Positions 43,961 through 56,444 of a DNA stretch of 64,000 nucleotides are shown here, piece by piece. The DNA comes from Clonostachys chloroleuca (lineage: Eukaryota > Ascomycota > Sordariomycetes > Hypocreales > Bionectriaceae). The position numbers were made by a program, and so were the translations under genes. Each line of letters begins with the position of its first letter. Position 1 is the stretch's first letter. Below the pieces are notes generated by a model, which had not been told where the DNA came from, did no database searches, and saw only the letters and a list, made by a program, of their open reading frames with translations. The stretch is from assembly GCA_037952775.1 (NCBI GenBank), contig JBANAY010000003.1, forward strand, positions 18,972,001-19,036,000, given 5' to 3'.

Positions 43961-45623
43961 CTTGACTGTAGTGATCTTTGTTGTATAAAGACAGGTATAT
44001 CCGGTAAAGAGTGACGAAGTGAAATAATTCTCGTAATTAAACAGTATGCTTGTCCGTGTCTCTCAAAGAATGGAAGAGATGCTGAAAGCAATACCAACGA
44101 AGTAAGCGGATGTAATGAGGGAATCGTCTTTTACAACTCAATGGATGATCTGGAAAGCTCGGCAGTCTAAGATAAAGGGGGGGGGAGGGTCGGTATTTGA
44201 GAGTCCCAGCTCATTTTGATATAGATACATCAATACATTGCTCATAACACCCAAGTGACGGTGGTCGTATAATGGATATTAGTCTGGGGGAGCCACCAGT
44301 CCGCTCGGGATCGTCTGTCTGCCCCCCTGTGCATTGAGTCGGCATCATTGGCCGCATTCCAAGCGTCCCCTGCAGCTGGGTCAGGTACCAGCCAATTGAC
44401 AGCCATCTCGTTCCTGGACCGTGGCTGGGATAGCCGGTGGCATCAGTCCAAGCCCCCTGCGTGGGCGTGGACCCATGGAGGATCCCTGGAGGCTGGTCCA
44501 CAAGTTTCCAGGCCATCGACGGGAACACACAGTAGCATGATGATGAGTTTTTTCCCTCGCCAGGGGGGCCCTTCCATCCCCCTAATTTCCAAGGAGGCAG
44601 TGTCCTATTCGAGGTTGAACGCACAGGGATCGGCACAGCAGCAGAGCAAACGGGGGCGGAAGGCCATGTGCTGAAAGCTGTTGGTTCGTGAACCAAATTC
44701 TCGGGCTTCTGAGACAGACGACAGAGCTCCACCGTGGCGACGATGACACTGCCTACGTAACGCAAGCAGGCTAACGCAGGTGTTGATTCTCCCCAAGACA
44801 CCGGAGGGGATGAATGGTGACCGCCACAGCTAAAGGGCCCGTGTGTGCGTGTCTGCCAGGGCAGGCTCGGTGCTTTGGTGCAGCCTCAGCACCCGTCCTT
44901 CCGGTCAGCACGGGCATCAAGGAGGGTAATTACATCCAAATTAGTGCTTTCCATGGCAAGGTGTGTGGTAGGCCATCTCCAATCTGGAAGTGGTGGGTGC
45001 TGGGCCTGACTGTCGGGCTAAACGGAATGCAGACATTGTGGAATTGGCCGTCGCCACGCAATGCCACCGCTAATGGCGAGAGACGGGGGTGGTCTCAGAG
45101 GCCGGCCACCTGCCAGCACACCAGCCAGGCTTTGCGCTTTGACATCCAACCATGTCATTGTTTATATTGCGCTGGAGAGCTCATCTTGTGCCGGGCGAAT
45201 CCCGAGTTGCAGGCTGGATCATCTGAGAGCTAGGTTGCACCACTGGGCAGAGACCACGTTCAGGTTCATTTCAGCAGGCTCTGCAGCCAAACGCGCGGAG
45301 CGGCCCAGAGGCGCCCTGCTGCAGACCTAAACTCAAGATGGAGTGACAGGCACGGCTTGCTGCAGTGCTGTGTCGCCCAAATGGTGATTCGGTGAGGGCT
45401 TTGAGCCAATGTAGATGTGTATGTAGACACTGTCGTGTCGTGGATGTAATTACTGGGCATGCACCTATCCTTGCTGTTTTCTGCTATTAGTTCGCTTCTT
45501 CGGTTGTACCTACATATACGCTGGTGGCTTACTATGAATGATGGAGGGGAGGCACTACATTGGGACGTAAACACGAGGCAAGAACAGGCAGGGTTCCATC
45601 ACGTCTCATTTCCACTGTTTTGC
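43961..45623. other. Long intergenic region upstream of the RlpA-like gene
   Basis: 1.7 kb between the RlpA-like gene start and the EFM6 3' end, both on the minus strand. GC-rich, with chance frames on both strands; no protein family recognised. Confidence 0.6.
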
Positions 45624-46573
45624 CTAGCTCAGTCCCTCTTTCACACTGGAAGTACCTATAGCAGCTCTGCTGTGTTTGCTCTTGAATGAGAACAGAAATA
45701 ACCCTTGCCGTTGAAAGACGGGACGGTCCTCATCGAAGAGCTCCTCGACGCGAAAGGCCTTCTTGGCCATCTTGACTAAGTTCATGTCCGCCCGTCTCCT
45801 CTTCTTGAAGCAGAAATACACGGTGGCGTCGGCGTTGAGCGCAAACAGGTCCTTGATGGTCTGCATGAGCAGAGGGAACGCGGGCTCAAAGTAAACACAC
45901 TCGGCGGCGATGATTACGTCTGGTTTCTGCTCCACCACTTCCTGGGGCAGAGGCTCTCCCCTACTCACGCGATATCCGGTTAGTCAAGGGCCCTAGGCAG
46001 CTAAGGTAGCAGATCTTCGTCTGGCAAATAATGAATAATATCATGAAACGCACCAGTTGAGAATGAGCGCCGAAGCCTGGCTTTGGACCTCATTTCGCTC
46101 GATATTAAGCTTCATCAGCTCCAGCATCTCGAGCTGGTCTGTGATGAGCATCTTGGCGTGCACCCCACAACCGAGCAGCACGCCAAGCCCAACCAGCCCG
46201 ATCCCTGAGCCCAGTTCCAATCTAGGTAAAGTGAAGAGGGCCAGGGTTAGCCGTCTGTCGGTCGCAAGAACAATAATGCGTGATGGGTCCGCTGAATGGT
46301 CGGTCTGTACTGTATTACTCACATCCGTGCCTCTTGAAGCTCTGCCCGGTGATACCGCAACAGGTGCTTGCCCAGGAGCATTCCCGCCGGCCAAGTTTGG
46401 CCACCGCAGCCCGTTCGGACATCCTCGTGGAGCTTCAATGGGGTGGTGAGCTGGCCGTCGAAGTCGACCATGGTGTTCCCCTTGGTCTTGAGGCTGGGGA
46501 GCGGTGCGAGATCCTCGCTGACCACTACCGGGTCCAGCGGAGGGGACGACTCTGGGCTGTCAAAGGCTGGCAT
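45624..46573 (-). CDS. EFM6: Protein-lysine N-methyltransferase Efm6
   Basis: METTL21-like lysine methyltransferase that modifies translation elongation factor eEF1A (Lys390 in yeast). Exons are 46573-46323, 46221-46054 and 45960-45624 (introns 101 and 93 nt, GT-AG), giving 251 aa. Residues at the first junction read EARILELGSGIGLVGLGVLLG, the SAM-binding motif I. ITDQLEML (acidic ribose contact) follows, and the family motif IIAAECVYFEPAFPLLMQT (post-motif II) is in exon 3. The end RVEELFDEDRPVFQRQGLFLFSF matches Efm6. The first exon (MPAFDSPESSPPLDPV...) carries the Trp-Pro-Ala (TWPAGMLL) helix typical of the group. All three exon phases close exactly. Confidence 0.9.
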
Positions 46574-47718
46574 GCTGTGATGGATAGATGAGGGGATGTG
46601 AGACTGGCTGCGTGTAAGAGTGAGACGGACGGGGCTTCAGTCACGGCACAGAGCACAAGAATTGGGTATTGGGAGCTGGTTTTAGGTTTGGCGGGAGTTG
46701 TGGGAAGTGTTGGCTGAATTTCGGACCTTTGCTTCCTCTTGTGATGCCTTACCTTTGCCTGCCCTTGCTTGGGGGGGGTGCTCTACGAACCAATGCTCGC
46801 TCCTATGGCCCTGCTTCGCTTCACACTGGGTTTCGAGGAGAAAAGGCCGCTTGTTGGCAGGTAGAGAGTCCATAGACTGGTTCTAGACTTTGATCCTATC
46901 TGTCGTGCTTGTCCGGGACACAAGTGGTCTAGCCTCTGATAACGATTACCCACTCTCTTCTCGCCTCTTCCCTCTCTTCTGGTCGGGCTTTCCTCTCACA
47001 GCCCATGTGAATGGATTCGTATGCAGCAGAGGACGGGTCTTTGTGCTGCTTATTCACCAAACCATGATCTGAAACCAGCCAATGGCAGCCAGCGCCGCAA
47101 CAGAGTCATTCATCACCGCCGCCAAGCTGTTGGTGAGCGTGCACCTCGCAGTGGCATCCCGAGTCTCCCTGTGCTGTGTCCATGTCTCAGATTCTCACCC
47201 TCACTCGGGTCCCTACTAAATAGGGTGGCTCCCCCTCTCCAGGTTGCCAGACGTTCACAGGAATGCAGCTGCGACATCCCCCAGCCTCTACCCGCCTTCC
47301 CTTCAATCAATTGCCCTCAGCCCGCCAGCATCGGGGGCCTTAAGCCGACCCTCATGGCCATCATGGCGGACTCAACCAAGACATTTCGCCCCTCGCCAGT
47401 ATGGTGCGAGCTGCTTGCCGTCAACTTGCTCATGAGGAGGGGGGCTTTGGTCCTTGAATATGGGCAATAGCTCTCCCACCCAGGAATGAAGGGATCCATA
47501 TCGCTAAGGATCTCCGGCCATCAGAACGAACGATGCGCATGGATTCCCTTGGGGTGCCTCTGTCCCCATCATGCCATGTCGTGCCGTCCATTTGCTCTTT
47601 TCGTAGACTCTGCTGCTCTTGCATCTGTTCTTGTTCATGCTTAGATTTTGAATGGCATCAAGCGAGGCACTGTTCTCCAGGATTCAGCGCCTCTAAGCGC
47701 CTTCGTCTGTAAACCACC
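46574..47718. other. Divergent intergenic region EFM6 / AXL2
   Basis: 1.1 kb of promoter sequence for two divergent genes; no gene or repeat recognised. Confidence 0.6.
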
Positions 47719-50486
47719 ATGACTTCTCCTATGATCTGGCTCTACTTCCTCCAACTACTGCAACTCGTCTCCTGCGTCCCCGTTATCTCGTTTCCGTTCA
47801 ACGCACAACTACCGCCCGTGGCGAGAATTGGACGCCTATATTCATATTCTTTCTCCTCGTACACATTTCAGTCCGACACGAACATCACGTATCAACTACG
47901 AAACGGTCCCAAGTGGCTTTCGCTAGATGGAAACAACCGCAGACTCTTTGGACTACCAACCGATAAAGATGTACCTCCTACCCAGGGAAATGTGGCTGGG
48001 CAGACGTTCCAGATCATCGCAACGGATGCGACTGGATCGAGGACCATGGATGGGACTATCGTGGTATCAAGAGAAGCTGGGCCTGAGATCAAGATCCCCG
48101 TGTCTGAGCAAATCAAGCGATTCGGCTCCTACTCTGCGCCATCCTCGATCCTCTCTTACCCTTCTGCGGACTTTTCATTCTCCTTCGACACGAATACTTT
48201 CGCACATCCATCCAACGGCATCAACTATTATGCGTCTTCGGGGAACAGCAGCCCTCTGCCTGCTTGGGTGAAATTCGATGCGAGTACTCTGAGCTTCTCG
48301 GGACGCACGCCAACTTCTGAGGCGCTCTACCAGCCTCCGCAGAAATTCGATATACGGCTTATTGCATCTGACGTTGCTGGGTTCTCGTCGACCTCCATTG
48401 ACTTTTCCATTGTTGTAGGCAGCCACAAGCTCACGGCTGAGTCTCCCGTCATCACACTCAATGCAAGCCGAGGGACTTCGTTCAAGTATGGCGGGTTGGC
48501 CAATTCTATCAAGCTTGACGGGAAGCCAGCGTCGTCAAAAGATCTCTCCACGGCCGTAGCAGCACTACCGGGCTGGTTGAAGTTCGACACGGAGACCTGG
48601 GTCATTGAGGGCATGCCCCAGAAGGGTGATCGTTCAACCAACTTCACAGTCAAGTTCACGGATCCGTTCTCGGATACGCTTGAGGTGCTTGTCATGGCGA
48701 ATGTGGCCACCGGGCTGTTCGAGAAGACGCTGGATTCAATCGAGGCCACCCCGGGGAGCGCTTCAGCCTAGATGTCGGTCCTTATCTCAGGGACCCGAAG
48801 GACATCGAGCTGAAGATTGTCACCAAGCCTGGCCAGGATTGGCTGAAGCTGGACGGGCTGGAAATCACGGGCGACGTGCCAAGTTTGGCAGTGGGCAATT
48901 TGGATATTCGCATCGAGGCTACGTCACGCAGCTCCAACGTGATGGAATCGGAACTGTTCCAGCTTAGTTTCCGGCCGGTTGATGGGAGTACCAAGACACT
49001 TCCCTCTGCTACTTCGACCGCCTCCCCTACGGAGAGCCCGGAAAAAACAGGCGATGATACTGATGAAGATGAGGACGAGTCGAATGACCATGGTCTTGCG
49101 ACAAGCACGCTTCTCTTGGCAACCATCCTCCCGATCTTAGCCGTTTCTTTTATTGTCATGCTGCTCGTGTACCTGATGAAGAGGCGTCGGATGAGGAAGT
49201 CCAAGGTATCCCGCAAGGATTTCCGCGACAAGATATCGAAGCCAATCGTGGGAAGTCTTCGGATTACCGGGTCGGGAGATGGCGAGGAGGCATTTAGGAA
49301 CGTTGCGGCTTCGAACAACCAAGCATCACAAGCGGAGAAGGGTGTCTTGAGGCATGGCGGCTCTCGAGTATCATCTCGCTCATCACGGACCCTGGGTAGC
49401 ATTTCTTCTAGCCGAGGGCTGGGGTCTCAGAGCAACACAGGATACGCGCCCCTTCGTGATGGTAGTTCCGACGACGATCGCCGATCGTGGTTCACTGTCG
49501 AGAGAGTAGCGACAGGAAGACGAAGCCAGGGGTCTCACTCAGATACCACGGGGCCGAGGTCAACTCACCAGCTACTCCCTACGCCGCCCTTCCTTTCATA
49601 TGCAGGTGAAGGTGCCTTCCATAACGGCCTCGAGTTTTCGATCCCTTCGCTCAGCGAGCTTCCAAACTTGCAGCTAGACCCGGAGCTGGTCAGCAACCAT
49701 CCAGAAAAGCCGCGCTCAGCGGCATTGTACTCTACTATCACATCTAGCTCAGCTGCGCTGCCGTCTTCACGCCTCAACAGCCCTGAAGTCGGGTCGGGCT
49801 TTGCTCCTACTATAACTTCTCCTGCTATTACTCCCGCTCCCACATCCGTTCCCAGTATTCCTCCTACTGCCCTTAACTCTGCTTCTCCCCCCCCTCCTGT
49901 TCCCGCTCGTTCTCGCGCTCGAACGTTGTCGTCCGGGGGTTCGGTGAGAAGAAACTACAGACAGTCCCGTACATCGTCAGACAGGGATTGGACAACTATA
50001 GCTGATAGCGACGCCGGGGGGGGTCCAGATCTGCCGCCGCCAATGCCCAGTCACCAATGGACCAGCCGCCACGGTACGGACATGAGCCTACCACGCCCCG
50101 AGTCGTCCAAGAGGGCCAAGAGCTTTATAACGGAACCATCTTTTGGGTCTACTGAGAACTGGAGGGTCATTGGGCGGTACGACCGGAATGCACCGCCTCA
50201 GCTTCCTCCACCCGTTCAAGGTCTTGGGCACAGACGCTCGTCCCCGAGTCTGAGCACCTCAGTTACGGGAGCAGCCAAGCTTGTAGACCCGGCGGCCGCA
50301 GCCATTCCAATCCCACCGGAGCCTCAATCACGCCCGGCAAGCTCAAGGCCCGTCTCTAGAAGCAGGTACTCAAAGCTGAATGAGGACGAAGAGAAGGCCA
50401 AGGAAATCCCGGCGTCAACCTCCGCCGCGGGTTGGAGGCGGGAAGATTCAAAAGCATCCAAGGGGAGTTTCGCAGCGTTCATATGA
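47719..50486 (+). CDS. AXL2: Axial budding pattern protein 2 homologue (Axl2), with one frame break
   Basis: Type I plasma-membrane glycoprotein with cadherin-like extracellular repeats; marks polarity and septum sites. Signal peptide (IWLYFLQLLQLVSCVPVIS), then cadherin-like domains beginning FPFNAQLPPVARIGRLYSYS, with WLSLDGNNRRLFGLP and WVKFDASTLSFSGRTP as successive repeat signatures. A membrane helix STLLLATILPILAVSFIVML is followed by a long Ser/Pro-rich cytoplasmic tail ending KGSFAAFI. The frame breaks at the run of four G at 48753-48756: after EATPG the first frame ends within a few codons, while the next continues ERFSLDVGPYLRDP. One extra G gives 2769 nt, or 922 aa. The two halves share one continuous domain pattern, so I treat them as one gene. 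Confidence 0.9.
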
Positions 50487-50513
50487 TGCCCAGCCATACA
50501 CTAGCTACTGAGC

Positions 50514-50534
50514 TTTTTTTTTTTTTTTTTTTTT
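50514..50534. repeat. Poly-T run of 21
   Basis: Uninterrupted T tract just after the AXL2 stop codon. Length is likely unreliable given the homopolymer errors elsewhere in this window. Confidence 0.9.
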
Positions 50535-51916
50535 GCCTACGTCTTAGATGTGTTTTCCTTTTGCTTTCATTTCTTTTTTTGATTTTGTTTTCCGATTGCA
50601 TCTTATGATACCATTCACATTACTCGGTTGTTATCAACATTGAAATATCAGGGTGTTTATTACGCCGCAAAGCAAGCAGCAGTTAGCAGGATAATCATAT
50701 GTGCTCTTTTTGTCTTCTTCTGCGGACTTTTCATCTCACATTCAAGCGCGTTGGCTATTATACTAGATACACATTTATTGTTTCCAATTGCCCATCTTCA
50801 CTGAAAGCTTAATTAAATCACATTTTACCAGATGTTCTCACGGTATTACTCGCATCATGATATTACTCGTAACCGCCTACATGGAATTATATAAGTCATG
50901 ACTGAGACCAATTTCCCAATTGGGATCTTTGTCAGCGGGGATGCTGGATGGTGTGGTCGGAGTGGCTGTTGGATCTGGCTTGACGGCATGGGATGGAGGG
51001 ATGTAAAGGAGGGAAGGGCGCGAAGGTGAATGGCGACACCAACAAGACCGCCGAGTCAAGATGGAGTTATTTGGTGCCTCCGTTGGTATTATTGCAGCCA
51101 ATTACAGAGTACACAAGCCATACCTGAAGATCAGGCATGGGCTGGCGTGGTGAGTGCCATGCGTCATGTCAAAATACCTGCTTGGAGGTTTGCGACAGGC
51201 CTCTTTTCCTGCCCTGTCTTGCCTTGCAGATCTATTTCCACACGTTCATGTACGTCAACCGCTTGCAGTAGCATGAATATCGAGCACGGACGGCTCTCTT
51301 CCTTGTCTAGTCATGCCCGTCGACGGCAGAGAAAGAAAGGCTCCCCTTGGCGGAGGAGCACGTGCTGCCACCTAGGCAGTCAAGGCTCGCCACGATCGAC
51401 GCGGGCGCACGCGACTTGACTGGCTCGCAAAAGTCAAACCCAACTCAACACCAAGTTTGGCTCTACGGCTCGACTGCCTAATGAACGAGTGGCGGCCAAC
51501 CAGAGCAAATCCCCACCGGGGCAAGCAGAAATGCGTCGTCTCTACCGGAACGGTCGCAGCGCGTGGTGCGTGTGTTGCGTTCCCTGGGAGAATTTTTCAC
51601 TTGCACACCTGATCAGGAGCCCTAGCCAATGGTTGATCCCCCTCTTCTGTTAGTTGGTTCGAAAGTCCGCCGTCGAATGCGCCATTCTTCCCTCAGTCTG
51701 CTCCCCTCGCCCCCTGCTCTGCTTCTTGGCAGGCACGCACCCAAAAGGCCCCAAACCTGGCGGGTTCTGGGCTCAGGATCAGTCGAGTTTGGCCGGGGGT
51801 GGTCGTGCGGCAATGGCATCAGGATTTTTCTTCGTTTTGCTCTGGGTGAGAGCGGGGCCGGGATGAGCTTGGTGATGACGATGTTTTCGCGCCGGAGGTA
51901 GAATAGCACATACATG

Positions 51917-51944
51917 CACACACACACACACACACACACACACA
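51917..51944. repeat. (CA)14 microsatellite
   Basis: Fourteen perfect CA units in the intergenic tract; a candidate polymorphic marker. Confidence 0.95.
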
Positions 51945-53243
51945 AGAGTAATAAAAAAGAGACAAAACAGCGCAAACGTGAGATGTTTGTGAGATGGGGG
52001 TCTGTGGACCAGACGTGAGTTTCTCCTGTCCGGTTCGACTACGCTGCCGGCTGCCATGCAGTATTCATCGAAGCCTGTTAATAATGGGCGATTCGATATT
52101 ATTACGTCCGGCTCACAGGCTGTTCGGAATCTGTTTGGCTGGAGCCCGTTCATGTCTCTATAATGTATCAGTAGATCGAGCCTAGCCGTCATAGTCACTA
52201 GGTTAGGGGCATTAGTAACCTAAGCGCTGTCAAGGCAGAGCAGCCGCATGGGTGATGGGGTCAAGATCAATCAGCAGCCAGGTCTGGTTATTGCCTGCAT
52301 GAGGATGAGAGCATGCGGGTGGCGATATGTTCTCAGCCAGGCGGCAAAGATGCTCCTTGACCCAGCACCGGCAGGTTGAGACGCTGCCCGAGCAGGGTAG
52401 CTACCAATATCTCCATTCAGCCACAATAGACGGCCACATATCAATAGGTAGGTATGCGTTCTCTGGTTCTGATTTAATTACTTGAATAAGGCGCTGGTGG
52501 GGGTGCCCTGGTGCTAAAATTACTGCCTCCCTGGCCAGGTAGTGCGTGCGGCTGTAGGAGGGAGGGAGAGTGCACAGGCTGCTCTGCTACCCCGCTTCCT
52601 TTCGGTTTTTTGCGCTGTCCAGAATCCGATGGACCGCAGAGCTCCGAACTGCTGTGGGTGAGCGAGCGCTGCGCGTGGTTGTGTAACCCGTTGTGGGAGC
52701 TGAAGCATGAGTGCATGAGATGGATGTGAGATGTCCACCAGCATGTTGAGAATGTAGATGCGTAAGGCAGGAGGAGAGATTTCTTGGGCGTCACCGAGGC
52801 CGCCCGCATCAATCAAATCCAACCTGGACGCAGATTCAGCGCTGATCTCGCTGCGGATCGCGGGTTCAGCAGCTCTGCCAACAGCTGCGGTAGTGCCAGG
52901 CAGCCTGGGCGGCGCTGCTGATCGCTGGTGGTAGCTGTGCCTCTGCCTCTGGTCTGCCTCTGTGCCGCCTCTGCATCTGCCTGGCGGGCTGTCTTACCTG
53001 ACTAACCCCCACTGGCCTTTGCCTTTGACGGCATCCTCCACCCACGTAATTGCCCAGACCCTTTCGCTACAACCACCACTACCTGCTGCCTTGCCTCTCA
53101 CTTCACCTCCCTTGACTCTGCTCTCCCATATCCGTGTATAGACACATTCTTTCCTCTCTCCTCGCCGACCGTGTCCGCCCTCCTCTGCCCCTCTCCGATT
53201 TACCCAATTTTCCGGTGGCCCAGCTACCGATCGACCTGCCACC

Positions 53244-55436
53244 ATGGGTCAGACCCTCTCGGAGCCGGTTGTCGAAAAGGTTCGTCTGTTCCTTCGTGGC
53301 TCTATACCTCGTTTCCTCTGCCTTCGCCGACCCGGGACACGGGCGCAATTGTACCCCTCTGCTTCCCTTGCCTCTGTTTTCTCCACGACTTCCCGACCGC
53401 CGTGTTCTGTCGCATCTGGTTTTGCAGCTTCTTCCTCGCTGTGTGCGTTTAGTGGGCTGTCCGAGACTCTATCTTCACCCCGCAAAGCTCGGCCGTCATT
53501 CGTCATGCCCCTCCCTTGGTCCAGACACCTCTTTTTTTGCTTCTTCGCGGCGCGTGTGCGCTCGCATAGGCACAACCCTACAGTTCTGTGCAGTGAATTT
53601 TTATGCTAACATGTCGCTTGCTTTGCGCAACCACAGTCTTCCGAAAAGGGTGGGGATGACAGACTCATCTACGGCGTCTCAGCCATGCAGGGCTGGCGCA
53701 TCAGCATGGAGGACGCCCACACTACCGTACTCGACCTCCTAGCCGCCAACGACGCTGATGGCACCAACAAGAACGGAGGGACAGGCGAGGACAGGCTCGC
53801 GTTTTTCGGCGTCTTCGACGGCCATGGAGGTGACAAAGTTGCATTGTTTGCCGGCGCGAACATTCACAGTATTGTCTCAAAGCAGGACACCTTCAAGTCT
53901 GGCGACTATGCGCAGAGTCTCAAGGACGGTTTCCTAGCGACCGACAGAGCCATTCTCAACGGTATTCACCCATTTGCCCGCCGCAGAGCTCAAGGCTGCC
54001 TTCACCACCCCTGACTGTTATATTGATGCGTTTTTGTGTGCTCTCCAGATCCCAAGTACGAGGAAGAAGTGTCCGGCTGCACAGCTTGTGTTGGCTTGAT
54101 CGCTGGAAAGAAAATTTACCTGGTGCGTCTCAGCGACTTACGATGTGATGTGATATTCGAGGGAAATTCCGGCAGGAGCACAAGGTGTTGACTTTATCCC
54201 CTTCTCCCAATTCTAGGCCAACGCCGGTGATTCCAGAGGTGTTTTGGGTATTAAAGGAAGGGCCAAGCCTCTCTCCCAAGATCACAAGCCACAACTCGAG
54301 AGTTAGTCCATCTTGCTGTATCTTCAGCTTTGTATCGCGCCTTGCAAGCTGACCTGGTATTCCCTCCTTTTTCTTTTATCCAGCCGAGAAGAACCGAATT
54401 ACCGCCGCCGGTGGTTTCGTTGACTTTGGCCGTGTCAATGGCAACCTTGCCCTGTCGCGCGCCATTGGAGACTTTGAGTTCAAGAAGAGCGCAGAACTAT
54501 CCCCCGAAAATCAGATTGTCACAGCCTTCCCTGATGTCGACGTACACGATCTCACAGACGAAGACGAGTTCCTGGTCCTCGCATGTGACGGCAAGTTATC
54601 CCGCTTCGTATTTTCGCGCCCATAGGGCGGCACACTAACTTCCCGGTATAGGTATCTGGGATTGCCAGTCCTCTCAAGCCGTAGTCGAATTTGTGCGGAG
54701 AGGTATTGCCGCCAAGCAGGATCTTGACAAGATTTGCGAGAACATGATGGACAACTGCCTTGCTTCAAACTCAGAGACTGGTGGTGTTGGCTGTGACAAC
54801 ATGACCATGATCATCATCGGCTTCCTCAACGGCAAGACCAAGGACGAGTGGTATGACGAGATTGCAAAGCGAGTAGCCAATGGAGACGGCCCTGCCGCTC
54901 CTCCGGAATACGGTACGATGATACCCCAGCTTTGATTATTGCCATTTCTCTTCTTCTCTACCCTTCATTTATCTTCCGGGTGGCTGCAAAGTCCACCATG
55001 ATACGAAGTTACATGCTTGGTCAATCAGAATGTCAGGGTGGACACAAGCTAACTTACTTGCCTCTCCTCTACAGCCGAGTTTCGAGGACCCGGAGTCCAC
55101 CACAACTACGAAGATAGTGACAGCGGGTATGAGATGGACGCGGAAAACAAGGGCAAATCATTTGGCGTTGGTGGGTATAAAGGTCGTATTATTTTCCTCG
55201 GCGATGGGACTGAGGTTCTTACCGATTCAGATGACACCGGAATGTTCGATAACGCGGACGAAGACAAGGACCTTGAGAGCCAAGTCTCCAAGAGCTCCGC
55301 CTCATCGGAGGCCCCGAAGCCCGAGCCCTCTACGGCCGAACGAATAATTACAGCATCGACGACCAAGGAGGACGAAACGAAGGATGACGCAAAGACGAAA
55401 GAGGAGACGACCACCGAACAGAGTAAGAAGGACTAG
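53244..55436 (+). CDS. PTC2: Type 2C serine/threonine phosphatase Ptc2/Ptc3
   Basis: Mn/Mg-dependent PP2C; in yeast it switches off the Hog1 MAP kinase and the DNA-damage checkpoint kinase Rad53. Seven exons: 53244-53279, 53637-53961, 54049-54122, 54217-54301, 54384-54590, 54652-54912 and 55075-55436, giving 449 aa. The first exon codes only [12 protein letters not shown] (myristoylation-type glycine) and is followed by the 357-nt intron. Metal and phosphate sites: [33 protein letters not shown] and VGCDNMT. The C-tail is acidic. Intron 5 (54591-54651) uses a GC donor. The start context GCCACCATGGG is strong. No frame break. Confidence 0.96.
54591..54651 (+). other. GC-AG intron in PTC2
   Basis: Exon 5 ends CTCGCATGTGACG and the intron begins GCAAGT, the consensus for a U2-type GC-AG donor. 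The branch site CTAAC is at about 54635 and the acceptor is TATAG. The join restores ACDGIWDC; the nearby GT at 54595 would break the frame. Confidence 0.88.
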
Positions 55437-56444
55437 GTGCTCGTTTCGCACAGGGAAGAGCCTGTTTGATTCATTGTTTCGGCGTTGTGCTCCGATACAG
55501 ACATGCCACTGTTTCCCCGGGGGGAGGATCTGACTACGTGGGAGCTATAGTGATCTGCTTTTCTGCATGGTATATTTCATATCACACACATGCTGCTCGG
55601 AGTCACCTGGTGTTCATGCTGGATCACATGGGAGAACCCGCGTGAAGAACCTCCTCTCTTTCGCACTGTAATGCTGTTGGTCGTCCGATTTCACCACCCA
55701 CTGTCCAAGACTCGTCTCTCTCTTCTCCCTTAGAATTGCTGCGTAACTCTAATCTCAGCCACGCTTTACACCTTTTTCTCTGTCTTTTACTCCACGTCTT
55801 CAACTCTCCTTGTCCTACTTTTTCCGCCAAGATTTTCATGACCTCGGAGGGGGTCAAGAGACGGGGACTTCAAAAGACAGCAAATCCGTCTGATGAATTT
55901 TCTCAAGGTGGGGGCCTAGTCAGCAAATGGGACGGTAAACGAAGGAATAGGTACGGGATACGAAATAAACTTTGTCACGAGCTAAGGAACGAAATGGGGA
56001 AAGTGTGTGGTACTTGCTATTGCTGTAACATGATGGAATATCCAAATGCTGTATTTTGGAGCACGCGTATTTCTTCTAGGTCTTGATAGTGAAACCAAAT
56101 GGTAAACGAGCTCGTATCATGTCTACTTATTTTCTCTCATATTGAGTCAGGGCATCTAGGCTGTTCGCTCAAGACTACTGTGTGCATGGTACGAAAGTAT
56201 ACATAAGACATCATGAGTAAATTGGATTGGTAGGTGACTGTACATTGATATTCCTATGCATGGCTATGTTATACAGGTTTATATGCCTTTCCCCCCGTTT
56301 GTCTCCCCAGTAAATATACACCCGAGAACCCTCCGTCTATAAACGTAATGCTATATTCAAAACATGTCATTGGACCAGCAGAGCTCTATCTTCCCTCTTC
56401 TGCTACTCCAGGTTAGATACAGAGTTCCAAAGTCTCTTTATGTA
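55437..56444. other. Convergent intergenic region PTC2 / PPR gene
   Basis: One kilobase of 3' flanks; no gene recognised. Confidence 0.6.

Larger units (their letters stand above)
50487..53243. other. Longest gene-free tract: AXL2 3' flank and PTC2 promoter
   Basis: 2.76 kb with no recognised gene. The AXL2 side has a run of 21 T (50514-50534). A (CA)14 microsatellite is at 51917-51944. Next to PTC2, CTGCCT-like degenerate repeats (about 52936-52985) lead into a pyrimidine-rich leader. Short frames here are compositionally random. Confidence 0.6.

Noticed and set aside
53134..53742. 202-codon plus-strand frame overlapping PTC2 exon 1, intron 1 and exon 2
   Set aside because: It is in a different frame from PTC2, is Pro/Leu/Arg/Ser-rich, and arises from the pyrimidine-rich leader and intron.
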